Source of the DNA: JBDIAG01 sp047974565
GTDB lineage: Bacteria > Actinomycetota > Actinomycetes > Actinomycetales > CAWJMD01
DNA length: 64,000 bases
Assembly: GCA_047974565.1 (NCBI GenBank)
Contig: JBKECN010000019.1
Location: forward strand, 1 to 64,000
Direction: 5' to 3'
The notes beneath the pieces are model-generated. The model had not been told where the DNA came from. It made no database searches and saw only the letters and a program-made list of their open reading frames with translations. This document shows positions 50,263-59,609 of the stretch, piece by piece (the first letter of the stretch is position 1; the number at the start of each line of letters is the position of its first letter). Made by a program: the position numbers and the translations under genes.

Positions 50263-51820
50263 ACATTCGGCGTTCCACCCGGCCCTCGGATGGCTGCGCG
50301 GCGGCGATGGCGAGTTCGGCCTCGATCGCCGCGACCATGGCAGCAAGGAACCCCTTCGGGTCCTGTGCCGGGTCCACCGGCTCGGGGACGATCCGGTCCA
50401 CCAGGCCCACCGACACCAGGTCGCGGGCGCCGATTCGCTGGGCCTGCGCCGCCTGAGGGGCTGCGGCCACCGTGCCGTGCAGCAGCGATGCCGAACCTTC
50501 CGGCGGCAGCGGCGCCAGCCAGGCGTTCTCCGCGGCGATCACCCGGTCCGCGGGCAGCAGCGCCAGCGCCCCGCCCCCGGTACCCTCGCCCAGCAGCACC
50601 GACACACTCGGGCCCGGCAGGGACAGCAGATTGTCCAGGCTGCGGGCGATCTCGGCGGCCAGGCCCCCTTGCTCGGCCGCCACCGACAGGGCGGCTCCGG
50701 AGGTGTCGATGAGGCACACCACCGGCAGCGAGAGTTCGGCGGCCAACCCCACCCCGCGCCGGGCCGCGCGCAACGCGCCCGGGCCCATGCCGTGCCCCAC
50801 CGGCCCCGACATCCGCCGGTGCCCCAGCACGATGCACCGGGACTGCCCGAACCGGGCCAGGGCCAACAGGATTCCCGGGTCGTTCTCCCCTTCGGCAGTG
50901 CCGCTGAGCCCGACCGACACCGCGGCACCGAGGTTCACCAGGTCTTCGGCTCCCGGCCGGCCCAGGTCACGGGTGGCCACTACCCGGGGCCACACCGGGC
51001 CGTCGCCGAGTCCCTCGCCGAGTCCCGATTCGGCTGTGTCAGGTTGAGCAGCGCCAACTTTCGCCGTGCCAGATTCAGTGGCCGCGCGCGGACCCACAGC
51101 CTCCTGCGCACCGACTGGCCCGGGTACCACCGAGCCCGAGGCACCGACCGGCTGAAGGATGTCCAAGGTGCGGTCGATCACCTCGCCCATCTCCTGGGGT
51201 GGACGTACCGCGTCGATCAGGCCGTGCCGAAACAGGTTCTCCGCCTGTTGAACTCCCGTGGGAAAGTCATCTCCGGTGAGTGCCGCGTAGACCCGCGGGC
51301 CCAGGAACCCCAGCAGCGCACCGGGTTCGGCGGCGGTGAGGTGACCCAGCGAACCCCAGGAGGCCATCACCCCGCCCGTGGTCGGGTGTCGCAGGTACAC
51401 CAGGTACGGCAGGCCCGCGTCGCGGTGCCGGCGCACCGCCGCGGTCACCCGCAGCATCGCCAGGAAGGCGGGGGTCCCCTCCTGCATCCGGGTGCCCCCA
51501 GAGGCCGGGCTGGCCAGCAGAGGAAGCCCCTCGCGGGTCGCGCGGGCCACCGCGGAGGTGATCCGGTCTGCCGCGGCTGCACCGATCGAGCCGGCCAGGA
51601 AACCGAACTCGGAGACCACCAGCACCAGCGGACGGCCACGTACCAGCGCCAGCCCGGTGACCACCGACTCGCTCTCGCCGGAGGCCTCGGCGGCCCGCTT
51701 GAGGTCCTGGGCGTACTCCTCGCCGAGGTCCGGCTGCTGGGGATAGTTGTCCCAGGAGGTGAACGTGCCTGGATCGGTGATCGCCTGGATCACCGCGCGG
51801 GCGTTCAGTGGCCGAGCCAT
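50237..51820 (-). CDS. Fused acyl-CoA carboxyltransferase (AccD-AccA type)
   Basis: A 527-residue protein made of two crotonase-fold carboxyltransferase halves. The N-half (1-225) is AccD-like: LVVSEFGFLAGSIGAAAADRI, PLLASPASGGTRMQEG near 105. The C-half (275-510) is AccA-like: CLIDTSGAALSVAAEQGG, SVLLGEGTGGGALALLPADRVIA and AWLAPLPPEGSASLL. A Ser/Ala/Gly linker joins them. No CxxC zinc finger precedes the AccD half, unlike bacterial AccD. No biotin carboxylase or carrier is encoded in the window, so partners are elsewhere, or the reaction is biotin-independent. It overlaps the CoA transferase gene by 16 bases, implying a joint pathway. Confidence 0.85.
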   Translation of the reverse strand: MARPLNARAVIQAITDPGTFTSWDNYPQQPDLGEEYAQDLKRAAEASGESESVVTGLALVRGRPLVLVVSEFGFLAGSIGAAAADRITSAVARATREGLPLLASPASGGTRMQEGTPAFLAMLRVTAAVRRHRDAGLPYLVYLRHPTTGGVMASWGSLGHLTAAEPGALLGFLGPRVYAALTGDDFPTGVQQAENLFRHGLIDAVRPPQEMGEVIDRTLDILQPVGASGSVVPGPVGAQEAVGPRAATESGTAKVGAAQPDTAESGLGEGLGDGPVWPRVVATRDLGRPGAEDLVNLGAAVSVGLSGTAEGENDPGILLALARFGQSRCIVLGHRRMSGPVGHGMGPGALRAARRGVGLAAELSLPVVCLIDTSGAALSVAAEQGGLAAEIARSLDNLLSLPGPSVSVLLGEGTGGGALALLPADRVIAAENAWLAPLPPEGSASLLHGTVAAAPQAAQAQRIGARDLVSVGLVDRIVPEPVDPAQDPKGFLAAMVAAIEAELAIAAAQPSEGRVERRMSKVARLGR

Positions 51821-52986
51821 CGGCGGATCTCCGATCCGTGTTCGTCGAGCATGGGTGGGGCCGCGTGCCGCGTGCGAGTGCGTTCGACGCCCTCGTCGTC
51901 GAGGGCGAAGAAACGCAGTGGTGGTCCGGGCAGACGCACCGGGCCCACCGCGGAGTGGTCCACGTCGATGACCAGGCCCTGCGAATGCACCTGCTCCCAG
52001 GCATACACCTCGTCCAGTGGGCGCACGATGCCCGCGGGGACGCCGGCCTTCTCCAGGACCGCGAGCAGGTCGGGCGCGCTGTAGGAGGCGAAGACCCCCT
52101 CGACGATGCCGACCAGTTCAGCGTGGTTGCGGACTCGTTCGCCGTTGGTGGCCAGTCCCGGCTCGTCGGGGTCGAGGCCGAACGTGGCGCAGAACGTCTT
52201 CCATAGTTTCTCGCTGCCAACCGAGATCTGCACGTACCCGCCGTCGCACGCGAACAGACCGTACGGAGCGATCGACGGATGGTGGTTGCCGCGGGCCGCA
52301 GGCACCTCACCGGCGACCGTCACCCGGGTGCCCTGGAAGGCGTGCACGCCCACGATCGCGGCCAGCAGCGAGGTGCGTACGTGAGCGCCCTGGCCGGAAC
52401 GCTCGCGCTCCAGCAGGGCGGCCAGCACCCCGAATGCGCCGTACATGCCGGCCAGCAGATCGGCGATCGGCACTCCCACCTTCTGCGGGTCGTCCGGAGC
52501 CGAACCGGTGATCGACATCAGGCCTGCCTCGCCCTGCAGGATCTGGTCATAGCCACTGCGATTCGCCTCGGGACCGTCGTGCCCGAAACCCGAGATCGAC
52601 AGGACGACCAACCGCGGGTTGATCTCGGCGAGCCGCTCGGGCGGTAGGCCCAGCCGGTCCAGCACACCCGGGCGGAAGTTCTCCAGCAGCACATCGGCGC
52701 GGGCGAGCAGGTCCACCAGTACGGCGAGATCCTCGGCGTCCTTGAGATTGAGTGCGATCGACTCCTTGTCTCGGTTGCAGGACAGGAAGTACGTGGAGAC
52801 ATGCTCTGCGCCGACGAAAGGCGGTCCCCAGCCGCGGGTGTCGTCGCCGTGACCGGGAGCCTCGACCTTGATCACCCGGGCCCCGAGGTCACCCATCATC
52901 ATTCCGGCATGCGGACCGGCCAGGGCGCGGGTGAGGTCGATGACGAGGGTGCCGCTGAGCGGCCCGTGCGACCGGTCGTCGCTCAC
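51805..52986 (-). CDS. Family III CoA transferase (CaiB/BaiF)
   Basis: A 393-residue formyl-CoA transferase-like enzyme. LVIDLTRALAGPHAGMMMGDLGARVIKVEAPGHGDDTRGW opens it; NRDKESIALNLK is near 70; the catalytic aspartate lies in RSGYDQILQGEAGLMSITG near 144. These enzymes move CoA between carboxylic acids via an aspartyl-CoA intermediate. GTG at 52986 overlaps the preceding M20 gene stop as GTGA. Activation of the acid released by the amidohydrolase is a reasonable inference. Confidence 0.93.
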   Translation of the reverse strand: MSDDRSHGPLSGTLVIDLTRALAGPHAGMMMGDLGARVIKVEAPGHGDDTRGWGPPFVGAEHVSTYFLSCNRDKESIALNLKDAEDLAVLVDLLARADVLLENFRPGVLDRLGLPPERLAEINPRLVVLSISGFGHDGPEANRSGYDQILQGEAGLMSITGSAPDDPQKVGVPIADLLAGMYGAFGVLAALLERERSGQGAHVRTSLLAAIVGVHAFQGTRVTVAGEVPAARGNHHPSIAPYGLFACDGGYVQISVGSEKLWKTFCATFGLDPDEPGLATNGERVRNHAELVGIVEGVFASYSAPDLLAVLEKAGVPAGIVRPLDEVYAWEQVHSQGLVIDVDHSAVGPVRLPGPPLRFFALDDEGVERTRTRHAAPPMLDEHGSEIRRWLGH

Positions 52987-54227
52987 GCGTCCACCTGACC
53001 CGGGGCCAGCCAATCGGTCAGCACGGCGAGCGCGGCGCGGGTGCAGGCGTCCAGACCGCCATCCAGTTGCGGCGCGAAGTACGGCGAGTGGTTCATCGCC
53101 GGAGCCTCCTCCTGCGGATCGCTGACGCCGACGAACCAGTACACCCCGGGCACCCCGATGCTGTCCCAGAGCTGGCCGGCGTCCTCACTGCCCATGATCG
53201 GGGTGTCGACCAGCTTCGCGCCCTCGCCGAACTCGCCGGCCAGGACCTGGCAGACGCGGGCGGCCTGCTCCGGATGGTTGACGCACTGGGGGAAGCTGTT
53301 GAACACCTCGACATCGGCTTCTGGAGCGTTCGAGGCCGCGGCCTCGGCGGCCACCATCCGGTTGATGGCGGACAACACCGTGTCTCGGGTGGGCGGGGAC
53401 ATCGTGCGCACGTTGACGGTGAGTTCGGCCCGGTCCGGGATGATGTTCTCCTTCAGCCCCGCATGGAACGTCCCGACGGTGACCACGGCCGGGTCGAGTG
53501 GGTCGGTCTCGCGCGAGACGATGCCCTGCAGCCGGGTCACCAGATGCGCGCCGAGCAGCACCGGGTCCACTCCGCGTTGGGGCTGGGAACCGTGGGTCTG
53601 CTTCCCGTGCAACGTGATCCGCAACGAGTCGGCCATCGCCATGGCCGTGCTCCGGGGGACCTGGACGCTGCCCAATGGGTCGGGGAAGACATGCTGACCG
53701 AACACCACCTGCGGTCGGGGGGCTCGCGTCCACAGGCCGTCCTCGAGCATCGCCCGGGCGCCGGCGGCGGTCTCCTCGCCCGGTTGGAAGATCAGCACCA
53801 GGGTGCCTGCCCAGCTGTCCCGGTCGGCGTTCATCGCCGCTGCCACGCCGAGCAGCACCGCGGTGTGCATGTCGTGGCCACACCCGTGCATCACCGGCAC
53901 CTCGGTGCCGTCCGGCAGTGTGCCGGTCGCGGTACTGGCGTACTCCAGGCCGGTGGCCTCGGCGATGGGCAGGGCGTCGGTGTCCGCGCGGAAGGCCACC
54001 ACCGGGCCGTCGCCCGCGCCGACGTTCTCCAGGATGCCGACGACTCCCGTTCCGCCACAACGGAAGAAGGGGATGCCGAGGTCGTCCAGGGCTGCCTCGA
54101 TGTACTCAGCGGTGGCCTGCTCGGCCATCGACAGTTCTGGGTGGGCGTGCAGGTGTAGGTACTGCTCGCGCATCCGCGCGAAGATCGTCTTGTCCATGGT
54201 GACTCCATCGATGGTCGTTCGGCTCAC
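52983..54227 (-). CDS. M20 family amidohydrolase
   Basis: A 414-residue M20D-type amidohydrolase. LHAHPELSMAEQ near residue 28, VMHGCGHDMHTAVLLG near 112 (metal ligands Cys/His/His), IFQPGEETAAGARAM near 145 and MGSEDAGQ near 345 are the family signatures. They hydrolyse N-acyl amino acids, hippurate or other amides. GTG at 54227 is used (AAAGGA nine bases upstream); ATG at 54197 with GGAG five bases upstream is equally possible. It follows two membrane protein genes and precedes the CoA transferase. Confidence 0.93.
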   Translation of the reverse strand: MSRTTIDGVTMDKTIFARMREQYLHLHAHPELSMAEQATAEYIEAALDDLGIPFFRCGGTGVVGILENVGAGDGPVVAFRADTDALPIAEATGLEYASTATGTLPDGTEVPVMHGCGHDMHTAVLLGVAAAMNADRDSWAGTLVLIFQPGEETAAGARAMLEDGLWTRAPRPQVVFGQHVFPDPLGSVQVPRSTAMAMADSLRITLHGKQTHGSQPQRGVDPVLLGAHLVTRLQGIVSRETDPLDPAVVTVGTFHAGLKENIIPDRAELTVNVRTMSPPTRDTVLSAINRMVAAEAAASNAPEADVEVFNSFPQCVNHPEQAARVCQVLAGEFGEGAKLVDTPIMGSEDAGQLWDSIGVPGVYWFVGVSDPQEEAPAMNHSPYFAPQLDGGLDACTRAALAVLTDWLAPGQVDA

Positions 54228-54302
54228 AGTGCTCTGTCCTTTCCCGGCCCAGGTCGCCAAGCCGACACCCGCAGCCGTCGATCTGGTGCGCTCACCATGA
54301 GC

Positions 54303-55049
54303 TCACAGTTCTGATTCCTCCACTGCCTCGACAGCATCGGCCTCGGTGTAGCCCATGGACTTGTCCCGCACCAGCCAGGCAATTGCCACGGTAGTGAAGA
54401 CCGCCACGGCAGTGGCGTAGAAGGTCGTCGCGGGGAAGAGCCGCACCAGCCCGAAGATCACCGCCGCGGCCACCACGAGGGCGACCACGGTGGTGCGCGG
54501 CTGGCGCATCGTGACGATCGCCTGGACCAGCACCGCACCCATCACGGCGGGCACGATGTACAGCCGGGCCACGGCGATCACGTCCGCAGGGATGATCGAG
54601 ATGAGGTACGTGCCGAAGAAGCCGACGAAGATCAGCAGGGACGTCAGGTGCACCATCGCGGCGCCACAGATCGCCATCACCGAGGCCAGATCGCCTCGCC
54701 GAGTGCCGGGCTTGGCGTCGATCGAATTCTGCGCGACGACCGCCGCGGGCAGCAGCTTGTTGGAGATGTTGCCGATCATGAAGGCCTGGTACATCGCGGC
54801 CGGGCCGAGAATCGGGTAGTACGTGAGGGGTTCGAGAACCCAGAACACCCCGAAGGCGCCCGCGACGGCGAGGAAGGCGGCCAGCACCTGGGTGGTGGTG
54901 ACCCCGACATCGGCGACGGACAGCAGATACACCGGGCCGGTGATGGAGAGGATGAGCCCGCCGATCATGGTGAGCCGGCCCCACCGTGAGGTGGTGGCAT
55001 CGAAACCCGCCATGGCCCGGTCGGCGATGGACAGCGTGGACGTGGACAT
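54303..55049 (-). CDS. Membrane protein partner of DUF5058 (248 aa)
   Basis: About seven hydrophobic segments (roughly 25-45, 55-78, 85-105, 120-150, 158-182, 188-206, 210-228), short termini, no signal peptide. GPAAMYQAFMIGNISNKLLPAAVVAQNSIDAKPGTRRGDLASVMAICGAAMVHL carries a conserved-looking polar stretch in the middle. I know it only as the usual neighbour of DUF5058 proteins. ATG at 55049 has AGGAG eight bases upstream. Likely one half of a two-subunit carrier. Confidence 0.75.
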   Translation of the reverse strand: MSTSTLSIADRAMAGFDATTSRWGRLTMIGGLILSITGPVYLLSVADVGVTTTQVLAAFLAVAGAFGVFWVLEPLTYYPILGPAAMYQAFMIGNISNKLLPAAVVAQNSIDAKPGTRRGDLASVMAICGAAMVHLTSLLIFVGFFGTYLISIIPADVIAVARLYIVPAVMGAVLVQAIVTMRQPRTTVVALVVAAAVIFGLVRLFPATTFYATAVAVFTTVAIAWLVRDKSMGYTEADAVEAVEESEL

Positions 55050-55082
55050 GGTCACAGCTCCTGGTGGTCTACGGTCTGTCGC

Positions 55083-55832
55083 TCAGGCGACCGGGGGGTG
55101 GATGGCGAAGGCGACACCGAGGCCGACGAGGATGGCGAATCCCAGTGCCCACTCGCGAAGCCAGTGGATCTTGAAGTGGATGGCCACCCACAGCAGGACG
55201 GCCATCACCGCCGCAGAGGCGAGCACCACGACCGCGTGCACGTTCGACTTGGGGATCTCGCCGACGGCGATGGCACCGAAGGCGGCCAGCAGTGCGGCGG
55301 CCGGGATGATGACCATGGCGGCGGGGCTGGCCGAACGCAACCGGGTGCTGCCCCGTTTGAGTGCCGGGGTCAGGAGCAGGGTCGCGATCATCCACATCGC
55401 TCCGGACAGGGACATCGCGGTGAAGGCGATGACGAAGACCGCCTGGGTGTAGTCGGGTCCGCCGAGAGTGGCACCCATCGTGGAGGCGGCGATGTTCGCC
55501 GAGGCGACCTCGGTTCCGGCCGAGCCGATCAGCCCGATCCGGACCAGGACCGCCGGGGTACCGAACAGGGCCAGCAAGGCGATCGCCACCAGCACCACGG
55601 CCAGAGACGGCCCGATCGAGGCGACCGCGCCCGCCCGTAGGGCTCCGTTGAGTTCGTGACGGCTGATCCCGACGTCGGGACCGGCGGCGCGCGCGGCCCG
55701 GATGTAGATGAAGGACTGCACGAAGATGACGGCGAAGACGCCGATCGCGCAGAACCAGAGGATGGGTGAGTTGGCGATGGCCAGGATGTCGGTCGACTCT
55801 CCTGCGGCCACGACGGGGACGGACGCGGTCAT
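55083..55832 (-). CDS. DUF5058 family membrane protein
   Basis: A 249-residue protein with about seven membrane segments; SPILWFCAIGVFAVIFVQSFIYIRAAR near the start and ELNGALRAGAVASIGPSLAVVLVAIALLALFG are typical of DUF5058, a family found next to M20 peptidases and amidases. GGAGG lies seven bases before the ATG at 55832. First gene of the minus-strand operon; TTGAAT and TACATC (near 55890-55916) are promoter-like. Substrate transport is inferred from context, not shown. Confidence 0.8.
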   Translation of the reverse strand: MTASVPVVAAGESTDILAIANSPILWFCAIGVFAVIFVQSFIYIRAARAAGPDVGISRHELNGALRAGAVASIGPSLAVVLVAIALLALFGTPAVLVRIGLIGSAGTEVASANIAASTMGATLGGPDYTQAVFVIAFTAMSLSGAMWMIATLLLTPALKRGSTRLRSASPAAMVIIPAAALLAAFGAIAVGEIPKSNVHAVVVLASAAVMAVLLWVAIHFKIHWLREWALGFAILVGLGVAFAIHPPVA

Positions 55833-56046
55833 CTGGGTTCCTCCGGGTTTCGGCGCCAATGACGATGACGCGGAGCGACGCCACAACGATGTACTCTCGC
55901 CATCGGCAATTCAATAGGTGGTGGAATCGGCCACTTGACTGGCAATATTCCGTGAATCTGGCCGTTTCAGCCGAGGGGTGTTCACCTTCGAGACAGGCTC
56001 GCCGCATACTCGGCGACATCGCCGTCGATGCCACCGGAGGGTTCCC

Positions 56047-57486
56047 ATGAGTGATCTGCACGACTTCACCGCACGCGAGTTGGTCAACGCCCTACGGACC
56101 CGGCAGGTCTCGGCCCGTGAGGCGGTGGAGTCTCACCTGCACCGGATCCAGGAGGTGGATCAGGCCATCAACGCGGTGGTGACCCTGGACGCCGAGACCG
56201 CCCTGGCCCGGGCAGCGCAGGCCGATGAGCTGGCTGCATCCGGTGCCGACTTGCCGCCGATGCACGGGCTCCCGATGACCCACAAGGACACCGCGATGGT
56301 GGCGGGCATGCGCTCGACGATGGGCTCGCCCGCGCTGGCCGAGAACGTCCCGGACGTGGACGACCTGCTCATCGGTCGGCTTCGGGCAGCCGGGGTGATC
56401 GCCACCGGCAAGACGAACGTTCCGGAGTTCGGCGCCGGGTCGCACACGTTCAATGAGGTCTTCGGCACCACGACGAACCCCTACGCCACCGACCGCAGCG
56501 CCGGTGGCTCGTCGGGCGGAGTGGCGGCGGCGGTGGCGGCGCGGATCCAGCCCGTCGGTGATGGGTCCGACATGGGTGGCTCGCTCCGGAACCCGGCTGC
56601 CTTCTGCAATGTGGTCGGTTTCCGGCCCTCGCAGGCGGTGATCCCGGCGCCGTCCGCGTCCAACAACCACTCCTGGCTGGGCCGGACCGGGCCGATCGGG
56701 CGCACCGTGGACGACATCGCCTTCTTCATGGCCGTCACAGCGGGGCCCGACTCGCTCGTGCAACCACCCGCGCCGGTCGTGGGGGCGGACTTCGCGGCCG
56801 TGCACCCGGGGGCTCGTCCGGGCGACCTGCGCGGGCTGCGGATCGGCTGGAGCCCGGACTATGGCCTCGGGCTGCCCGTGGAGCCGGAGATCGTGGCTGT
56901 CATCCGCCGACTGCTGCCGATGCTGGAGCAGGCCGGGGCGATCGTCGAGGAGGTGGCACCGGACCTGTCCGATGCCGACCAGGTGTTCTCCGTGACCCGG
57001 GCCGTGGACTTCGCCACCACGCTCGGCGAGCTCGTTCGCACCCGGCCGGAGATCGTCAAGCCGGAGGTGATCTGGAACGTCGAGCTCGGCTGGTCGTACT
57101 CCAGCCAGGATCTGATCGATGCGGCAGCCGCGCGCACCCGCCTCGACACCGCGACCCGGGACTTCTTCACCGGCTACGACCTCTTCCTGGCCCCCACCAC
57201 CCAGGTGGTGCCCTTCGACGCCACCTGGCGGTACCCGGAAGTGATCGCGGGGACGCCCGCCACGACCTACCTGGACTGGATGCGGTCGGTGTGCCTCATC
57301 TCGGCCGCCGGGCTTCCGGCCCTGTCGTTGCCGGCCGGCTTCACCGAGGCCGGCCTGCCGGTCGGCGTCCAGCTGGTGTCCGATCACTACCGCGACGTGG
57401 ATCTGTTGCGCTGGGCCGGTGCGATCGAGCAGCTCAACCCGCAGATGGACGTGCAGCCGACCTTCGGCCCGCAGCGCCGCGGCTGA
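56047..57486 (+). CDS. Amidase (amidase-signature family)
   Basis: A 479-residue Ser-cisSer-Lys amidase. Lys is in LPMTHKDTAMVAG near residue 78; the cis-Ser is in DRSAGGSSGGVAAAVAA near 152; the nucleophile is in GDGSDMGGSLRNPAAFC near 177. The enzyme hydrolyses amides to carboxylic acid plus ammonia or amine. GGAGG lies six bases before the ATG. It is divergent from the DUF5058 operon (214-base shared region) and convergent with the Lrp regulator; together they suggest catabolism of an amide. Confidence 0.94.
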   Translation: MSDLHDFTARELVNALRTRQVSAREAVESHLHRIQEVDQAINAVVTLDAETALARAAQADELAASGADLPPMHGLPMTHKDTAMVAGMRSTMGSPALAENVPDVDDLLIGRLRAAGVIATGKTNVPEFGAGSHTFNEVFGTTTNPYATDRSAGGSSGGVAAAVAARIQPVGDGSDMGGSLRNPAAFCNVVGFRPSQAVIPAPSASNNHSWLGRTGPIGRTVDDIAFFMAVTAGPDSLVQPPAPVVGADFAAVHPGARPGDLRGLRIGWSPDYGLGLPVEPEIVAVIRRLLPMLEQAGAIVEEVAPDLSDADQVFSVTRAVDFATTLGELVRTRPEIVKPEVIWNVELGWSYSSQDLIDAAAARTRLDTATRDFFTGYDLFLAPTTQVVPFDATWRYPEVIAGTPATTYLDWMRSVCLISAAGLPALSLPAGFTEAGLPVGVQLVSDHYRDVDLLRWAGAIEQLNPQMDVQPTFGPQRRG

Positions 57487-57560
57487 GTGCGCCGAGCGAG
57501 TGCGCAGTGACCCTTGACCGCCTCTGATGATCGACGACCATTGCGGCAGGTGAGGATCGT

Positions 57561-58523
57561 TCAGCCCCGGCGCAGGATCAGCCCACCGCGCTTACGGGCG
57601 GCCAGCAGCAGTGACGCCTCGACCGAATGGATGTCACCGGCCCACGCCTCGTCGCAGATGAAGGCATACAACGAGGCCATGTCGGGGACGGTGACGTCCG
57701 CGACCAGCTGGTGCGGGCCGGCGGTGGCTGCGGCATAACGCACTTGCGGCCTGGCCGCCAGGCACTGACCGACCCGATTGACCATGCCCGGCGAGGTGGT
57801 GAGCCACAGCATCGCCTCGACCGGCAGGCCGAGCACCGCGGGTTCGACGATGGCGCGGATCTCCACCCGGTGCTGCCGGAGCACGAACTCGAGTCGGCGC
57901 GCGGCCGTCGTCTCGGACACCCCCACCCGGCGGGCGATCGCTTCCAGGCTGGCCCGCCCGTCCTCGATCAGGACGCCGATGAGCGTGGTGTCCTGAGGGG
58001 CGACCGGGCCGAAGTCCAGGTCCGCCTCACGGTCACCGGTGAGGTCGGTGTGCATCGCGGCGGCCTCCGCCTGGGTCAACGCTCCGGCCGACCATCCCCG
58101 AACGGTGCGGAAGTAGTGCAGCACCGGCAGACTCACCAGTTGCACGAGGCCGGTGGTGGCCGGCAGTTCGGTCCCCAGGGCGTGCGCGAATCGATCGCTG
58201 TCGGAAGCCAACTCGCCCACCACGTCGGCGCCCCCGGTCATCACGTAACTGAAGGTGGTGTCCGGCCGCTGAGCCAGGGCTTCGGCCGCCGTCGTGCTCA
58301 TCCCGGGTTGGCAGCGCAACCGCAGCACCGCGGTGGACGGGCGCGGCCGGATCCCCACCACCGAGACCACTCCCCGGGCCAGCAGGTCCCCGCCGCGACG
58401 GGCGACGCTGCGCTCCGGTTCGCCGATGACGGCGGCGATCTTGCGCCACGGCGCTCGCCCGTCGATCTGCAGGGCGCACACGATTCTGCGATCCAGATCG
58501 TCGAGGACCTCGTCGGCGGGCAC
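57561..58523 (-). CDS. Double-length Lrp/AsnC family regulator
   Basis: A 320-residue protein with two AsnC-type units: HTH 1 at about 8-57 (LDDLDRRIVCALQIDGRAPWRKIA) plus ligand domain, then HTH 2 at about 180-225 (LEAIARRVGVSETTAARRLEFVLRQ) plus a second domain (VEAMLWLTTSPG). Most Lrp proteins are half this size. Such proteins sense amino acids or related effectors. It is divergent from the EamA exporter over a palindromic spacer, and convergent with the amidase. Confidence 0.9.
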   Translation of the reverse strand: MPADEVLDDLDRRIVCALQIDGRAPWRKIAAVIGEPERSVARRGGDLLARGVVSVVGIRPRPSTAVLRLRCQPGMSTTAAEALAQRPDTTFSYVMTGGADVVGELASDSDRFAHALGTELPATTGLVQLVSLPVLHYFRTVRGWSAGALTQAEAAAMHTDLTGDREADLDFGPVAPQDTTLIGVLIEDGRASLEAIARRVGVSETTAARRLEFVLRQHRVEIRAIVEPAVLGLPVEAMLWLTTSPGMVNRVGQCLAARPQVRYAAATAGPHQLVADVTVPDMASLYAFICDEAWAGDIHSVEASLLLAARKRGGLILRRG

Positions 58524-58595
58524 GCAGCAACCCTAGGTGCCCGCCAGCAGATTGGTGCTGCGTGTCGCTTCGGAGGGTCGGGCGCGCTCCACTGA

Positions 58596-58630
58596 ACACA
58601 AACACGTCCCAGCGACGCATTTGTGTACAC
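58596..58630. promoter_or_regulatory. Candidate Lrp operator
   Basis: ACACAAA (58596-58602) and TTTGTGT (58620-58626) form an interrupted palindrome with 17 bases between, and GTGTACAC (58623-58630) is a perfect palindrome overlapping the right arm. It is the AT-richest part of the spacer between the Lrp-like gene and the EamA gene, so autoregulation and exporter control are likely. Confidence 0.5.
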
Positions 58631-58727
58631 CAGGGGGCGGCGCACCCCGGAGCACCGTGCCGCACACCAGCGGCCTCGAGCCGCACCTGCCCACCGTCGA
58701 CCGGACATCAGGTCATAAGGTGACGCC

Positions 58728-59609
58728 GTGACCACCCAACAGAGCCGGTGGGCGTACCTGGCGGTGCTCACTCCGTTGATCTGGGCGACCACGTACTACC
58801 TGACCACGGAGTTCCTGCCACCCGGGCGACCCTGGCTGGCCTCGCTGGTCCGCTCACTGCCCACCGGACTCGTGCTGGTGATCGGCAGCCGGCCGCCCAC
58901 CGGGCGGTGGTGGTCGCGGCTGTTGCTGCTCTCGGTGCTCTACAGCAGTGGCTTCTTCCCGCTGCTCTTCCTGGCCGCCTACCGGCTGCCCGGGGGCGTC
59001 GCCTCGGTGATCAACTCGCTCGGCCCGATCCTGGTGGTGCTGCTCAGCGTCAAGCTGCTCGATGTGCCGATCAAGGGCATCGACCTGATCGCCGGGGCGG
59101 TGGGGGTGACCGGGGTGGCACTACTGGTCCTCACCGACCAGGCACGTCTGGATCCCCTGGGTATCGCGGCGATGGTGACGTGTGTGGTGATGATCTCCCT
59201 GGGCAACGTGCTGGCCAAGCGATGGGGTACCCCACCGGGGATGACGAGCCTGCATCTGACCGGCTGGCTGTTCCTGCTGGGCGGGCTGACCTTGTTGCCG
59301 GCCACGCTGCTCTTCGAGGGGCTGCCCACCGACCTGTCGACTCGCAACTGGCTCGGGTATGCGTACCTGGTGATCTTCGGCGGCATCGTCTCGTATGCCC
59401 TGTGGTTCTGGGCCTTGCGGCGGCTCACCGCCAGCGCGGTCACCTTCCTGGGTCTGCTGAATCCGGTGGCGGCGGCGCTGATCGGCTGGGTGCTGTTGGA
59501 TCAGCGGCTGTCCACCGGTCAACTGATCGGAGCGGCCCTGGTGGTGGTGAGCGTCCTGCTCGGCCAGGTGACCGCGATGACGAGGTCCCCGGTGGCACGC
59601 CCGGGGTGA
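58728..59609 (+). CDS. EamA/DMT family transporter
   Basis: A 293-residue protein with ten membrane helices in two EamA halves (TPLIWATTYYLTTEFLPPGRPWLASLVRSLPTGL; LGPILVVLLSVKLLDVPI; second half NPVAAALIGWVLLDQRLSTGQLIGAALVVVSVLL). DMT carriers export amino acids, metabolites or drugs. The start is a GTG. Divergent Lrp regulation suggests an amino-acid-like substrate. Confidence 0.92.
   Translation: MTTQQSRWAYLAVLTPLIWATTYYLTTEFLPPGRPWLASLVRSLPTGLVLVIGSRPPTGRWWSRLLLLSVLYSSGFFPLLFLAAYRLPGGVASVINSLGPILVVLLSVKLLDVPIKGIDLIAGAVGVTGVALLVLTDQARLDPLGIAAMVTCVVMISLGNVLAKRWGTPPGMTSLHLTGWLFLLGGLTLLPATLLFEGLPTDLSTRNWLGYAYLVIFGGIVSYALWFWALRRLTASAVTFLGLLNPVAAALIGWVLLDQRLSTGQLIGAALVVVSVLLGQVTAMTRSPVARPG

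Noticed and set aside
50175..50837. 220-codon minus-strand frame overlapping the carboxyltransferase gene
   Set aside because: Out of phase with the real gene; it ends at the duplicated stop in the tandem copy and has Gly/Arg-rich shadow composition.
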